Part shown: positions 31,728 through 40,496 of the stretch, piece by piece
How the letters are laid out: each line of letters begins with the position of its first letter
Numbering within the stretch: position 1 is the stretch's first letter
Assembly (NCBI GenBank): GCA_018136815.1
Contig: CM030945.1
Location: forward strand, 1,214,605 to 1,278,604
Reading direction: 5' to 3'
Source of the DNA: Isochrysis galbana
Taxonomy: Eukaryota > Haptophyta > Isochrysidales > Isochrysidaceae
DNA: 64,000 bases
The notes under the pieces: model-generated
What the model saw: only the letters and a program-made list of their open reading frames with translations
The model's database searches: none
Told to the model about the DNA's origin: nothing
Program-made: the position numbers and the translations under genes

Positions 31728-32230
31728 GGCAGCCTCGGTCGAGCTGAGCAGCGCCAGAGCGGCGATGAGGCGCCACGTGGCGGCGGGGAGAGGGAGAGAG
31801 GGGGGGGGGGGGAGAGAGAGAGGGAGGGAGGGAGACGCGAGGGAGTGAGGGAGGGAGTGAGGGAGGGAGAGAAGGGGGGAGGAAGGGGGAAGGGAGGGAT
31901 TGGGGTGGAGGTTGGAAGGGAGGGAGGGAGGGAGAGAGAAGGGAGGGAGAGAGCGCGACTGCCGCGCCTCTCTTGCCTCCCCGGACCTCCTGCTCCGCGT
32001 GCCCCTCTCTCACTCCCTTCTTCTGCTCTCCCTCGTCTTCTTTAGATAGAGAGCCTAGTCATACTCTTCTCATTCCTGTGGAAGAGGCGAGAGGCGCCCC
32101 CCCCCCCCCCCCCCTCTCTCCCCCTCCCTCCCTCCCTCCCTCCCCTCTTCTCTGTCCTCGCGATGCCCGGCGGCGGCGGCGGCGGCGGGGGAGGGGGAGG
32201 GGGGGGGGGGGGGGGGGGGGGGGGAGCATC
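31728..32230. repeat. Purine-rich tract and long homopolymer C and G runs upstream of the transporter gene
   Basis: 31795-31960 is GA-rich (GGGAGGGA words), which is pyrimidine-rich on the transporter's coding strand. 32097-32114 is a run of about 18 C, 32119-32150 is CCCTC repeats, and 32195-32224 is about 30 bases of almost pure G. Such runs can form G-quadruplexes and are also prone to assembly error. Confidence 0.85.
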
Positions 32231-32690
32231 TCTTCTACCGCCAGGATCCGCCGCCGGGAGTGGGGAGCATGTTTACTCGTTTACTACACTATTGTGCAGG
32301 TACTCTCCCTACAGCTCTTCTCTAGCTCTAGAGTAGAGTAGAACTCTAGAGTCTAGAGTAGAGGCTGCCGCTTCATGGATAAGCCCCATTTCTATGGGGT
32401 AAAAAGCATGTTGACCCTAAGACATCTAGAGGTCGCTCCAACTGGGGGAAAGTTGCCCACTGTGATGTCTTGCGTCTTGCGCTTGCGCCTACATGTAGGT
32501 TTTTCAAAAATGGTGGAGGAAGTGACTCACAGTGACATATTTCATATTTTGTACGACACATGCACGCGAAACCATGAGCTTCATGCACCAGCCCCGCCGC
32601 CTCCGGCCGGCTCACAAACACTTGATATCTTATATCACTCTCACGACCGAGCTCAGCCGCTGAGCCTCTACCAGCACAACAGATAGCAGA
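32231..32690. other. Intergenic, nothing recognised
   Basis: A patch of CTAGAGT words (32325-32360) is present, followed by plain sequence. No gene supported. Confidence 0.35.
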
Positions 32691-33151
32691 ATTTGCGCCC
32701 TAGATGCTAGATGCTAGATGGGAAATAGGGAAATACGCCTACATGTGACATGTGAAACACAGGAACAGTGTTTTTTTCGGAGGCCCAAAACATATGTTTT
32801 TCGCTGTTTTATTTCGGGCGGCCCCCCTACCCCGCACATTTGTTTTTTACACTTTTTTTCTCTGTTTTAAGTTTTTTTCGACGGCAGAAAACATATATTG
32901 TCGTTTTTGCTGTTTTATTTCTAAGTTTGACTGTGTTTCACATGTAGGGCGGAAATACGGTGTTGGGACCTGCAAATACAGCCAAATACATAAGTGTTTG
33001 ACCTCCGGCCAAATACATTTCAAATACATTCGAGGCCTACAACCCAGGATGCGCTTCAAATACAGCCAGCAAATACACATGCATTTGGCCTCTGGCCAAC
33101 GACTGGCCAAATACAGTAAGTATACGTATTTCCCATCTAGGATTTGCGCCC
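32691..33151. mobile_element. MITE-like non-autonomous DNA transposon, about 430 bp
   Basis: The ends CTAGATGGGAAAT (32714-32726) and ATTTCCCATCTAG (33128-33140) are perfect 13-base inverted repeats. The ten bases ATTTGCGCCC flank the whole on both sides (32691-32700 and 33142-33151), as expected of a target-site duplication. A second internal inverted pair (TGTGAAACACAG and CTGTGTTTCACA) lies within. The interior has several CAAATACA words and no coding frame. The superfamily is unclear; an 8-10 base duplication fits hAT or Mutator. Confidence 0.65.
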
Positions 33152-33559
33152 CTTCGAAGCTGTACACACTCTCTCTTCTTGCACACCGCACACCCCACAC
33201 CCCTCTCTTCAGATTCCCACAAGCACACGTCATGAAACCACTCCACGGACATGGACATGGCACAATCCCACACGAACACGTCGTTTTAGGCCAAAACCAC
33301 TCGGCGGCCGAACGCCATCGAGGCTGAGGAGGTGTGCAACTGAAGCTCTTGGTGTGCTGGCAGCTGCCTCAACACCCTTCGCCCTTCGTCATCCCTTCTA
33401 CATTCTATATCCCTTCATACCCAAGGCTAAGAGGCCGAGTGGCCGAGTGCCTTGGGGCAAGGGGAGGGTCAGCCAGGATTAAAAGATACCGGGGGGAAGG
33501 ACTAAGGTGCTATCATTTAGATACGCCGAGTACTCTTTCATAGGAAGGGGAATCGAGCG
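33152..33559. other. Intergenic upstream of the acyltransferase-like gene
   Basis: No gene seen. CACACC-type words occur at 33180-33210. The 5' end of the gene starting at 33786 is probably within or just after this stretch. Confidence 0.35.
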
Positions 33560-33760
33560 CGCTCCTCGCACTCTCTCCCCTCTCCCTCTTCCTCCTCTTC
33601 CCCCTCCCCTCTCTCCCCTCTCTCCCCTCTTTCTCCCCCTCTCCCCTCTCTCCCCTCTGTCTCCTCTCTCCTCCGTCTCCCCTCTCCCCTTCCCCCTCGC
33701 CCCTTCCCCCTGTCCCCTCTCCTCCCTCCCTCCCTCCCTCCCTCTCGCTTCTCGCTCTCT
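33560..33760 (+). promoter_or_regulatory. Pyrimidine-rich (CCCTCT) tract before the acyltransferase-like gene
   Basis: About 200 bases of CTCCCCTCTC repeats lie on the coding strand and end about 25 bases before the start codon at 33786. The position matches the CT tract before the deubiquitinase gene. A promoter or leader role is inferred from this repeated placement. Confidence 0.45.
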
Positions 33761-33785
33761 TGCTTGCGCAAGAGTGAGGGGTGGC

Positions 33786-35327
33786 ATGGCTCACTACCTC
33801 GACGAGCTACTCTCCTCACTGGGCTGGGCGCGCGGCGCGGCGCAGAGCCTCGGCGCACCGCTCCTGCCGAGTACGCTACAGCCTACGCCCGCGCGCATTT
33901 CGCTCGCCGCGCAGACGGAGAGTGGCCTGCAGAGTGAGGGTAACCGAGACAAAGGGAGGGAGGCCGGTGGGGTGGGAGTGAGGGAGAGCCAAGGGTCGGA
34001 GGTGAGGAGTGAGGGCGCAAAGGGTTGCAGCAGCTCTGCTTCGTCGGATGGTGCCAGCTGGGAGGCAGAGTACGACCACTCGCTCCACATCTCGCTCGCG
34101 CCGCCCGCCAGGCCGACTGAGCGGCAGAGGGAGAGGCTGCCTCTCCTCGACAACGCCAAGGCAGCGCTCATCTTCCTTGTGGTGGTTTATCACTCCACTG
34201 TCGTGTACACAAGCGCCGACCGACCCGAGGGGCCGATCCCGCTTTGGTCAGGCGTACTCTGCGTGCTCAAGCCTGTCGTCATGCCGTCATTCTGCCTCAT
34301 CTCGGGTTACCTCTCGCGCGCCGACCTGACGCCGCGCCGCGCATACGAGCTTTGCCAGCTAGTTGCAACCTATGCCATCTTCCAGACCCTTTACCACCTC
34401 AACAACATGATGGCTTACCGGCTGGCAGGTTTCGAATTCCGTGCATTGCCGCTACAGATCTTCCAGCCGCAGTCGCAGGTCGTCACGTGGTTCCTTCTCG
34501 CCCTTGCACTGTGGCGGCTGCTTCTACCCGCTGTGTCTCGTCTGCGCGCGCCGATTTTCAGCAGCTTCATCATCGCCAACGCGGCGCTCTACATCGACCT
34601 GGGCCTCAATTACCAGAACCTCTTCTCATTTCTACCCTTCTTCCTCGTCGGCCACGCCCTGCCGTCGGCTATCTGGCATCAGATTGCCCATCCTGCGGTG
34701 CGCGGCTTCTTCGCGCTGACCTTCGTGGGCGTCACGGCTGTGGCCCTGCTCTTCTCGTACACCAATCGCTCTTTCCGCGGGGGGCCATCATTCAACACAA
34801 TCTTCGCCAACGTCACGTCAGCCTACGACTGCATGAATGGATACGTGCCTAATGCCACGCCAGACCTCTGCGTGAGCGCGGACGCGCTGCTACTGCGACT
34901 GATGTTTTACGCATGGTCGGTGCCGCTCATTGGGGGCTTCTTTGCGTTGCTTCCTCGCGCCCCCGGGCCCTGGTCGATCCCGGGCCACATGTCCATGTTC
35001 GTCTATCTGTTGCATCCTCTTGTGATCACCAACGCGTTCGTGATGAAGCAAGCCTTCCGCCATCTTACATCTATGTCAGGGCGCGAAGTCAACGTTTGGT
35101 CGCCAGCAACCGACGGCTGGGCGGTCACCTCGCTCGTCCTACCGCTCTCGCTCACCGTTGTGGTCCTACTCTCCACCCCACCCATCCGCTGGCTGCTCTG
35201 GCCTCTGATTCAGCCGCCGCTCGCCGTGCTAGTGCGCGATGAGGCCTTCCGGCCAATCAGCGCCTCGTACTCAAACTTGAGGGCGGCGGGGCAACGTCGG
35301 CGTGGAATGGACCCGCATGCGAGGTGA
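33786..35327 (+). CDS. Acyltransferase-3-type multi-pass membrane protein
   Basis: A single frame of 513 codons from the ATG at 33786 to TGA 35325-35327. The first 115 residues are variable, Ser/Gly-rich and probably cytosolic. From LPLLDNAKAALIFLVVVYHS onward the protein has about ten hydrophobic helices. This opening (a D-AK-A/LI-LVV--H pattern with a conserved His) and the following MPSFCLISGYLSR match acyltransferase family 3, whose members move acyl groups, usually acetyl, onto sugars or lipids at membranes (family knowledge). The closest look is the fucose-4-O-acetylase-like group. The HMSMFVYLLHPLV stretch near the end is also family-typical. The substrate is unknown. Upstream in-frame sequence is a CCCTCT tract and was excluded from the coding region. 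Confidence 0.85.
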   Translation: MAHYLDELLSSLGWARGAAQSLGAPLLPSTLQPTPARISLAAQTESGLQSEGNRDKGREAGGVGVRESQGSEVRSEGAKGCSSSASSDGASWEAEYDHSLHISLAPPARPTERQRERLPLLDNAKAALIFLVVVYHSTVVYTSADRPEGPIPLWSGVLCVLKPVVMPSFCLISGYLSRADLTPRRAYELCQLVATYAIFQTLYHLNNMMAYRLAGFEFRALPLQIFQPQSQVVTWFLLALALWRLLLPAVSRLRAPIFSSFIIANAALYIDLGLNYQNLFSFLPFFLVGHALPSAIWHQIAHPAVRGFFALTFVGVTAVALLFSYTNRSFRGGPSFNTIFANVTSAYDCMNGYVPNATPDLCVSADALLLRLMFYAWSVPLIGGFFALLPRAPGPWSIPGHMSMFVYLLHPLVITNAFVMKQAFRHLTSMSGREVNVWSPATDGWAVTSLVLPLSLTVVVLLSTPPIRWLLWPLIQPPLAVLVRDEAFRPISASYSNLRAAGQRRRGMDPHAR

Positions 35328-36020
35328 CAGCATTCTGCCGTCCATGTGCCGGCCAAGCCAACGGCTTGTTAAAGGCGCCTGCCCACATGGGCGAGGCCTG
35401 CCCGCATGGGCGAGGATGACGGTTTCACCAATCGCACCCATCATGGCTCTCTGCTCAATACTCGCCACGGAGCTCAGCTCCTACGCTATCTATCGCCGTC
35501 GCCATCTCTGTGTAAGCTAAGGAGGGGAAGCCTCACGTCGGTGGAATCGACGTACCACAGACGATTCAGACCGGCTTTGTAGCCAAAGCCACACGCCTCG
35601 TACAGAGAGCGCCTCCCTCTGGCAGCCTTCTCTTCGCGTGCCCCTAGCCCTGCTCATTGGGACGTGACCGGTCTGCATTCAAACCACCGGGACATAGTCA
35701 GTCTACTTTCGAAATCGAGAGGGCGGTGATGTTCCTAGTCTTCTTGGAGTGATGGCGAGGCTATAGCCAGGCTTCCCCCATGCTCTGCCACGCACTTGTA
35801 TGCGTCGCTTGTCTTCCTTCTGCTCTTTGCTGAGGATGATGCCTACCAATGGTCACGATCACAGTCTCCTCTTCCCTTGCTTTGTCACTCCACTTGCTCT
35901 TTTGTGATTGATTGAACGTGAGGTCTGCGGCGTTGCCGATCCCGCCCATCCCCATTCCCCAACTTCCACTCCTTGTTGCATTTTGTTGCAGCAGCAATAG
36001 CACCACTACTCGTCCTTTTC
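35328..36020. other. Intergenic, nothing recognised
   Basis: 3' flank of the acyltransferase-like gene and plain sequence. The string GCCCACATGGGCGAGGCC/GCCCGCATGGGCGAGG at 35381-35412 is a short direct repeat. No gene supported. Confidence 0.4.
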
Positions 36021-36022
36021 GC

Positions 36023-36310
36023 TAATCTCAACTAAGTTTATACTTGGTACTTGGTTGCCATGGAGCGCGCCGACGCGCCCCCTCTCTCATTCGGGCACCC
36101 CGCCGCGGGCGCCCTTCCATTGCCCATGTAGCAGTCGCAGGCGAAGCGACCGCGTCCTCCCGCAGAGGCCAAGCAGGTGAGCGCGATCCCCATCGCGCCA
36201 CACGGCCCGTGGCCCCGGCCACACCACCTCCAGCATCCATGCTGGCCCCCCCCCATGGAGGGCAGCAGGCTGCAGGTCACAACCAGCACACACCAGACAT
36301 GAAGCAAGAG
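36023..36310 (+). mobile_element. LINE-type 5' module, truncated copy
   Basis: Starts TCAACTAAGTTTATACTTGG and continues with GCCATGGAGCGCGCCGACGC, then QSQAKRPRPPAEAKQV in one frame. This corresponds to SQSKRPRPPSEAEQV at 28.1 kb and EQSLSKRPRPPAEAEQV at 43.7 kb. Similarity continues through CACACGGCCCGTGGCCCCGG and fades by about 36300. Only the 5' module and ORF1 start survive. Confidence 0.6.
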
Positions 36311-36359
36311 AAGTCCATTGCCATTGGGCATGCCCCCAGCGCGCACCGTGACCGTGGCC

Positions 36360-36760
36360 CGGGAGGGAGGGGGGGGAGGGGGGGGGGGGGCGAGCGAGAG
36401 AGGGGAGAGCGAGAGAGTGGAGAGTGGAGAGGTGGAGAGGGGAGAGCGAGCGTGGGAGCAAGGGCGCAGGAGCGAGAGCGAGGCTGCGAGGCAGCGAGGC
36501 AGCGAGGCAGCGAGGCAGCGAGAGAGAGGCAGTGAGAGAGAGGCGGTGAGAGAGAGGGAGGTGGAGGGAGCGAGAGGGAGAGCGGGGGAGAGGGGAGAGC
36601 GAAGGAGAGCGAAGGAGAGAGCGAGAGCGAGCAGGGGGAGAGAGAGAGCGAGGGGGGGGAACGAGAGCGAGAAAGAGAAAGGGAGAAGGGAGAGCGAGAG
36701 CGAGGGGGGGGAGATGGAGAGAGAGCGCACCCGACCGAGCGCCCTCGCCCGGCAGGACTT
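36360..36760. repeat. GA-rich low-complexity tract
   Basis: Long purine-rich stretch (GAGAGCGAG and GGCAGCGA units), with a short tandem array GGCAGCGA near 36485-36520. Frames through it give Arg/Glu or Ser/Leu strings and are not genes. Confidence 0.9.
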
Positions 36761-37460
36761 CATTAGAGGTTAGAGAGCCCCCCCCGGTACTGTTTTGGGA
36801 CTGTTTTTGTCTATTTTTCTTTGAGGGTTGAGGGCCAAAAATAGACTGTTTTTATTGTTTTTACACGCCCCCCCTCTGTTTTTTTCATCTAGGGCGTAAA
36901 CGTGTAAAACGTTTTTGGGTCTATGTCCTATGTCTATGTGTTGAAATGTGGCGTCGAAAATGTACGTTCATATTTCTCATTTCTCATTAGATTCTGCCTA
37001 GTATACCCGTTACCAGTAGCATACCGTAAGATCTTGTGATAAAACCTCAATCTTGACTTGGTGAATTGTGAATTTTCAATTTTCACCCTTAGAAGTTAAA
37101 AGCCCTGTTTGACCACCTTACACCTTACGCCTTACCTAAGACATAAGTAGTAAGTAGTAAGTAGTAGCGCACGAGGGGAAGGGGAGTGCCGCCGGAAGAC
37201 AGGTTGGAGAGGGGAAATGAAGGAATGGTGGCGTGGTAGCATAGCAGAAGCACACGACCACGCGCGAGGCGAGAATTGTAATGGGTTTTTAAAAAAGTAT
37301 AAAGATAGTCAGTAGTAGTCAGACAGTGCGTCAGTGCGATGTCAAGTGTACTCTAGAGCTAACTGTTAGTCGCCAGCCTCATAAGTAGAGTAAAAAAACA
37401 AACCATCGATCGCGCAGAGAGAGAGAGGAGCTGCGCGGCGGCGGAGGCGCGGCACGCGCG
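36761..37460. other. Intergenic; possible small inverted-repeat element at 36785-36910
   Basis: GTCTATTTTT (about 36809-36818) and AAAAATAGAC (about 36838-36847) are inverted copies in a T-rich stretch, with a second ACACG/CGTGT pair outside them. The layout resembles the MITE at 32.7 kb but no flanking duplication is visible. The rest is plain and holds the 5' region of the uL23m gene, including a short GA run at 37419-37428. Confidence 0.35.
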
Positions 37461-38033
37461 ATGAGTTCCAGGTATGTGCTCCTCCAACGCCGCAGCGCGA
37501 TGGGCGCGGCTGGCTGCTGAGCGATTTGGCACGTTCAAACGCGCAGAAGTGCCGTCCGCCTCTTCCCCAACTGGGTCGTCCGCCACGTGCGCGAGCCTAG
37601 CTTGCACACGGCCGAGTGGCTCAAGCGGCCCGTCCTCCAGTTCCTCGTCTCGCCGAAGATGAACAAGATTGAGATCGCTGAATACTTGCGCAAGCTCTAT
37701 GGCATCCCGGTCACCAAGGTGCACACCGCAAACTACATCGGCGACACGAAGGCCAATCCCAAAAACCCGATGAGGAGGTATGCTGCATGTGGGAGGGTAT
37801 GCACAACGCTGGGCGAGCTCCTATAGCGCGCGATGCACCTCACCGTTCTCAGGATAAAGCAGTCTGATTTCAAGAAGGCATATGTGTACTTATACGACGA
37901 GGAGGGGGCACAACGGCCTCGATATCACGAGGTTGAGGCTCAGTTAACGCCTGAAGCACTTGCTTCGTGGCCCGCCAAGCCAGGGTTAAGTGCGCGCGAG
38001 TTGAGGGGCAAGTCTAACAAAATGAAGGCCTAG
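37461..38033 (+). CDS. MRPL23: Mitochondrial large-subunit ribosomal protein uL23m
   Basis: Component of the mitochondrial ribosome large subunit near the exit tunnel. Three exons keep frame: 37461-37471, 37547-37777 and 37853-38033, with introns of 75 bp each; joined they give 140 aa. The first exon is only 11 bases (ATG AGT TCC AG). The key match is AVRLFPNWVVRHVR followed by QFLVSPKMNKIEIAEYLRKLYGIPVTKVHTANYIGDTK: a F-V-P-MNK-EI-EYL-K-YG-PV-KV-T-NY-G pattern typical of mitochondrial uL23. The C-terminus is KSNKMKA. Length is typical of the family. No transit peptide is obvious beyond the basic N-terminus. The tiny first exon rests on the good GTATGT donor and the GCGCAG acceptor; an alternative start further upstream is less likely. 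Confidence 0.88.
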
Positions 38034-38419
38034 AGCGGAGCTGCTGATGAGAAAACGACCCATCAAGTCACTGAGTGATGCGTCCGTGCCGTAACCCATT
38101 GTTCATGGTGTGATTTTTCCAGTGGCATCGTTGATATTGATGCATCGTCGATGAAGGACTCATAGCTCATAGTATGAGTATGTAGTATGTACTACACGCT
38201 ACACCTTGCCACCTTGCTTACACTTACTCGTTACACGTTACTTACACTTACACGTCACGAACACATTACTCGAGTATTGATAATAAATAAATAAATTAAT
38301 GTTATACACATTACTCGAGTACTGACTATGGAACACTTTGATGAGATGTTCGAATTTTTGTTTTTTTTGTGTGAAAGTATAGGAGATTTATTCATTTATA
38401 ACTTGTGGTTCACATTCAC
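38034..38419. other. Intergenic, AT-rich, short direct repeat
   Basis: ACACATTACTCGAGTA occurs twice (about 38261-38276 and 38306-38321), 45 bases apart, around an ATAAATAAATAAATT stretch. Nothing else recognised. Confidence 0.4.
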
Positions 38420-39625
38420 ATGGGGAGGTGCCTCGTGCCACGTGCCCTCCCCCTCAGGCTCCAATTCCCCTCGGGGGCCAGGGCCGTGCGATTACGGTTT
38501 CCGACATCACCAGAGTCGCACAGCTGCAATGGATCAAACACCCCGAACTCCCACTAAAAAGACGCATCCGAAAAAGGACCCCACCTGCCACCTGGGGCTG
38601 GGCCTTCTAGACTGGGATAACCACATTAAGGCACTGCAAGCCAAATGGATCTTAAACTACCTAGACGCGCAACAAGCACAATGGAAACAAGTGCTCGACG
38701 CTTGGTTCTGCCGCACGCCGCACGAACCTGGGGAGGGCGGCGATTCTATCGACGACCCCCACGAACAAATTAACCAACGGCATAACAGGCAGAAGCAAAC
38801 TCCCAAAGTTCTGGAAGCAAGCGCTGAACAACATCCGTAAACTCGAACTCACATCCCTAAACACTAGTAGGGAAGGCCTCCTCTCACAACGCATGTGGGG
38901 CAGCCCGACGCACCCTGGTCCCAAACTAAACCCCACGTGGGCGATGCTATGGAACATGGAACAAGCTTGATTGAATGTAATACCATACATAATGTGTTCA
39001 GGGACTATAGCGCGACGTCGCCATACACTAGCGAGGAATGCGCACAATGCTTAAAAAACAACGACACGTACATACACTTCCAGTGAGAATACATCCCAAG
39101 GGACAAATTCTTAGAGTCATGGGACACAATAGTAACCCACGCCACGACGATAATGGCAACGCTAGAAAACACGAGCCCGAGAGAGAAAACACGCCTCCTC
39201 GGCGCGAAGCCGGAGACTAAACCAGCCCGAAGGAACCGCCTCCCGAAATATGCATAACGCAAGACGGGGACTATTATACTATTACGCAAAAATTAAAGGC
39301 ATATGGTATGTATGAAGCTGAGCTTTCATACCTAGGCACACCGATGCAATCGGAGGGAGACTGCCCAGTGCCCCCGCGAACCTGGACACATCCCCGCTGG
39401 CACAATGGGGAGAAAGCTACAAATCCAACAAGAGGCTCGAATACCCGTTAGCAGACGAATACACACTAGCTAGACGGCACCGGAGTGGAACATCTGACTG
39501 ATGACTGAGGCTTTCAAACGATCGGACCGCAAACGCAAACGCCTCGCAGAACCTACCAAATGGGAGGGAAAACTCCAAATACCCGAGGACACGTGGGCAC
39601 CAAAGGGCCGGGACCAACATTAGCC
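38420..39625 (+). mobile_element. LINE ORF2 fragments, broken
   Basis: Successive pieces of one non-LTR retrotransposon ORF2. At 38599-38710 the peptide GLGLLDWDNHIKALQAKWIL, with WKQVLDAWF, is the classic segment after the reverse-transcriptase core. At about 38800-38970, WKQALNNIRKLELTSLNTSR and GLLSQRMWGSPTHPG follow. At 38985-39065, HNVFRDYSATSPYTSEECAQ matches HNVYKDDKFTEPYTQEECGQ at 43.5 kb. At 39440-39480, LEYPLADEYT matches MEYPLADEYT at 63.2 kb. Several frameshifts and stops separate the pieces. The copy is 5' truncated and carries no tail. Confidence 0.75.
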
Positions 39626-39654
39626 CAGGATTTTGGCCACTAACACCTAGACAT

Positions 39655-40000
39655 ATCATGTGTTGGCCCAGCCCCCAAAAATCAAGTGTTGGTGTTGACC
39701 CTGTGCATGGGCCAACACCTTGTATTAAAATTAAAGCACTTAGTACTTAGTAGTACTTGTGTCTTGTGTACATGCTACTTATAAATAGGACTTGTCATTT
39801 CAAATTTTACTTTTCGCGCCGCGCCCCCGCAACAAGTCGCTCGGATCATTCTAGCGTCTAGCGTTCAAGCTCTACTGTCTACGGTCGTTTGTTTCAATCT
39901 CAATCTCTTTCCATGGTTGCTGACATCATCGGCCTAATGCCTAATGCCTAATGACATTAGCTAATGAGATTTTTTCGTCGGCCTATGCGTCATCTCGCTT
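39655..40000 (+). other. Possible LTR-like or promoter-like segment with an inverted repeat
   Basis: GTGTTGGCCCA at 39659-39669 and TGGGCCAACAC at 39708-39718 are perfect inverted 11-mers. A TATA-like CTTATAAATAGG follows at 39777-39788. TGTTGG starts are common in LTR elements, but no matching second copy, primer site or coding part is near, so this is only a suggestion. Confidence 0.25.
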
Positions 40001-40496
40001 GAGCTCGATCCAGCCTTGGCGTATGCTTGTACCTTTCATTGTTCATTGGGAATGACGTCGGATGGGAAAGAGGAAAGAGGGATTCGCCTTCGGCGATGGG
40101 AGAGTGTCAGAGTTTTCTTTTGTTGTCCTAGTTTAATCTTAATCCTAGTGCTGAGGGACCGTGCCTCATCGGCAACGGAGCCCCTCCCCCGCGATGGGGG
40201 TGTGCGCGGTTGATGCATGGCTCGTCCGGTGTCCGGTGTTTTTGGCTAGGGATCTAGGGATGCTAGCCAACAAGTTCTCTTACAATACAATTTCCAACGG
40301 GGTCGCTCTCCCGCTCTCCCGCCACATTGTTGTTGCACGGACTTATACCGAGGGGGTCACCCTAGAAGCGAAACGGACTCTTGCGGCTTGTGGGCTGTTT
40401 GGCTCGCCGCTGTCGCTCTCTCTGTCGCCGCCCTGCGCAGCGCCGTGCAGTCGAGTCTGCATCTCCGAGGGGCAGCGAGCGTGCGAGAGAGGCCGG

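Noticed and set aside
33507-33785. Extension of the acyltransferase-like frame
   Set aside because: Pyrimidine tract translated as Pro/Leu/Ser repeats; the conserved protein begins after 33786.
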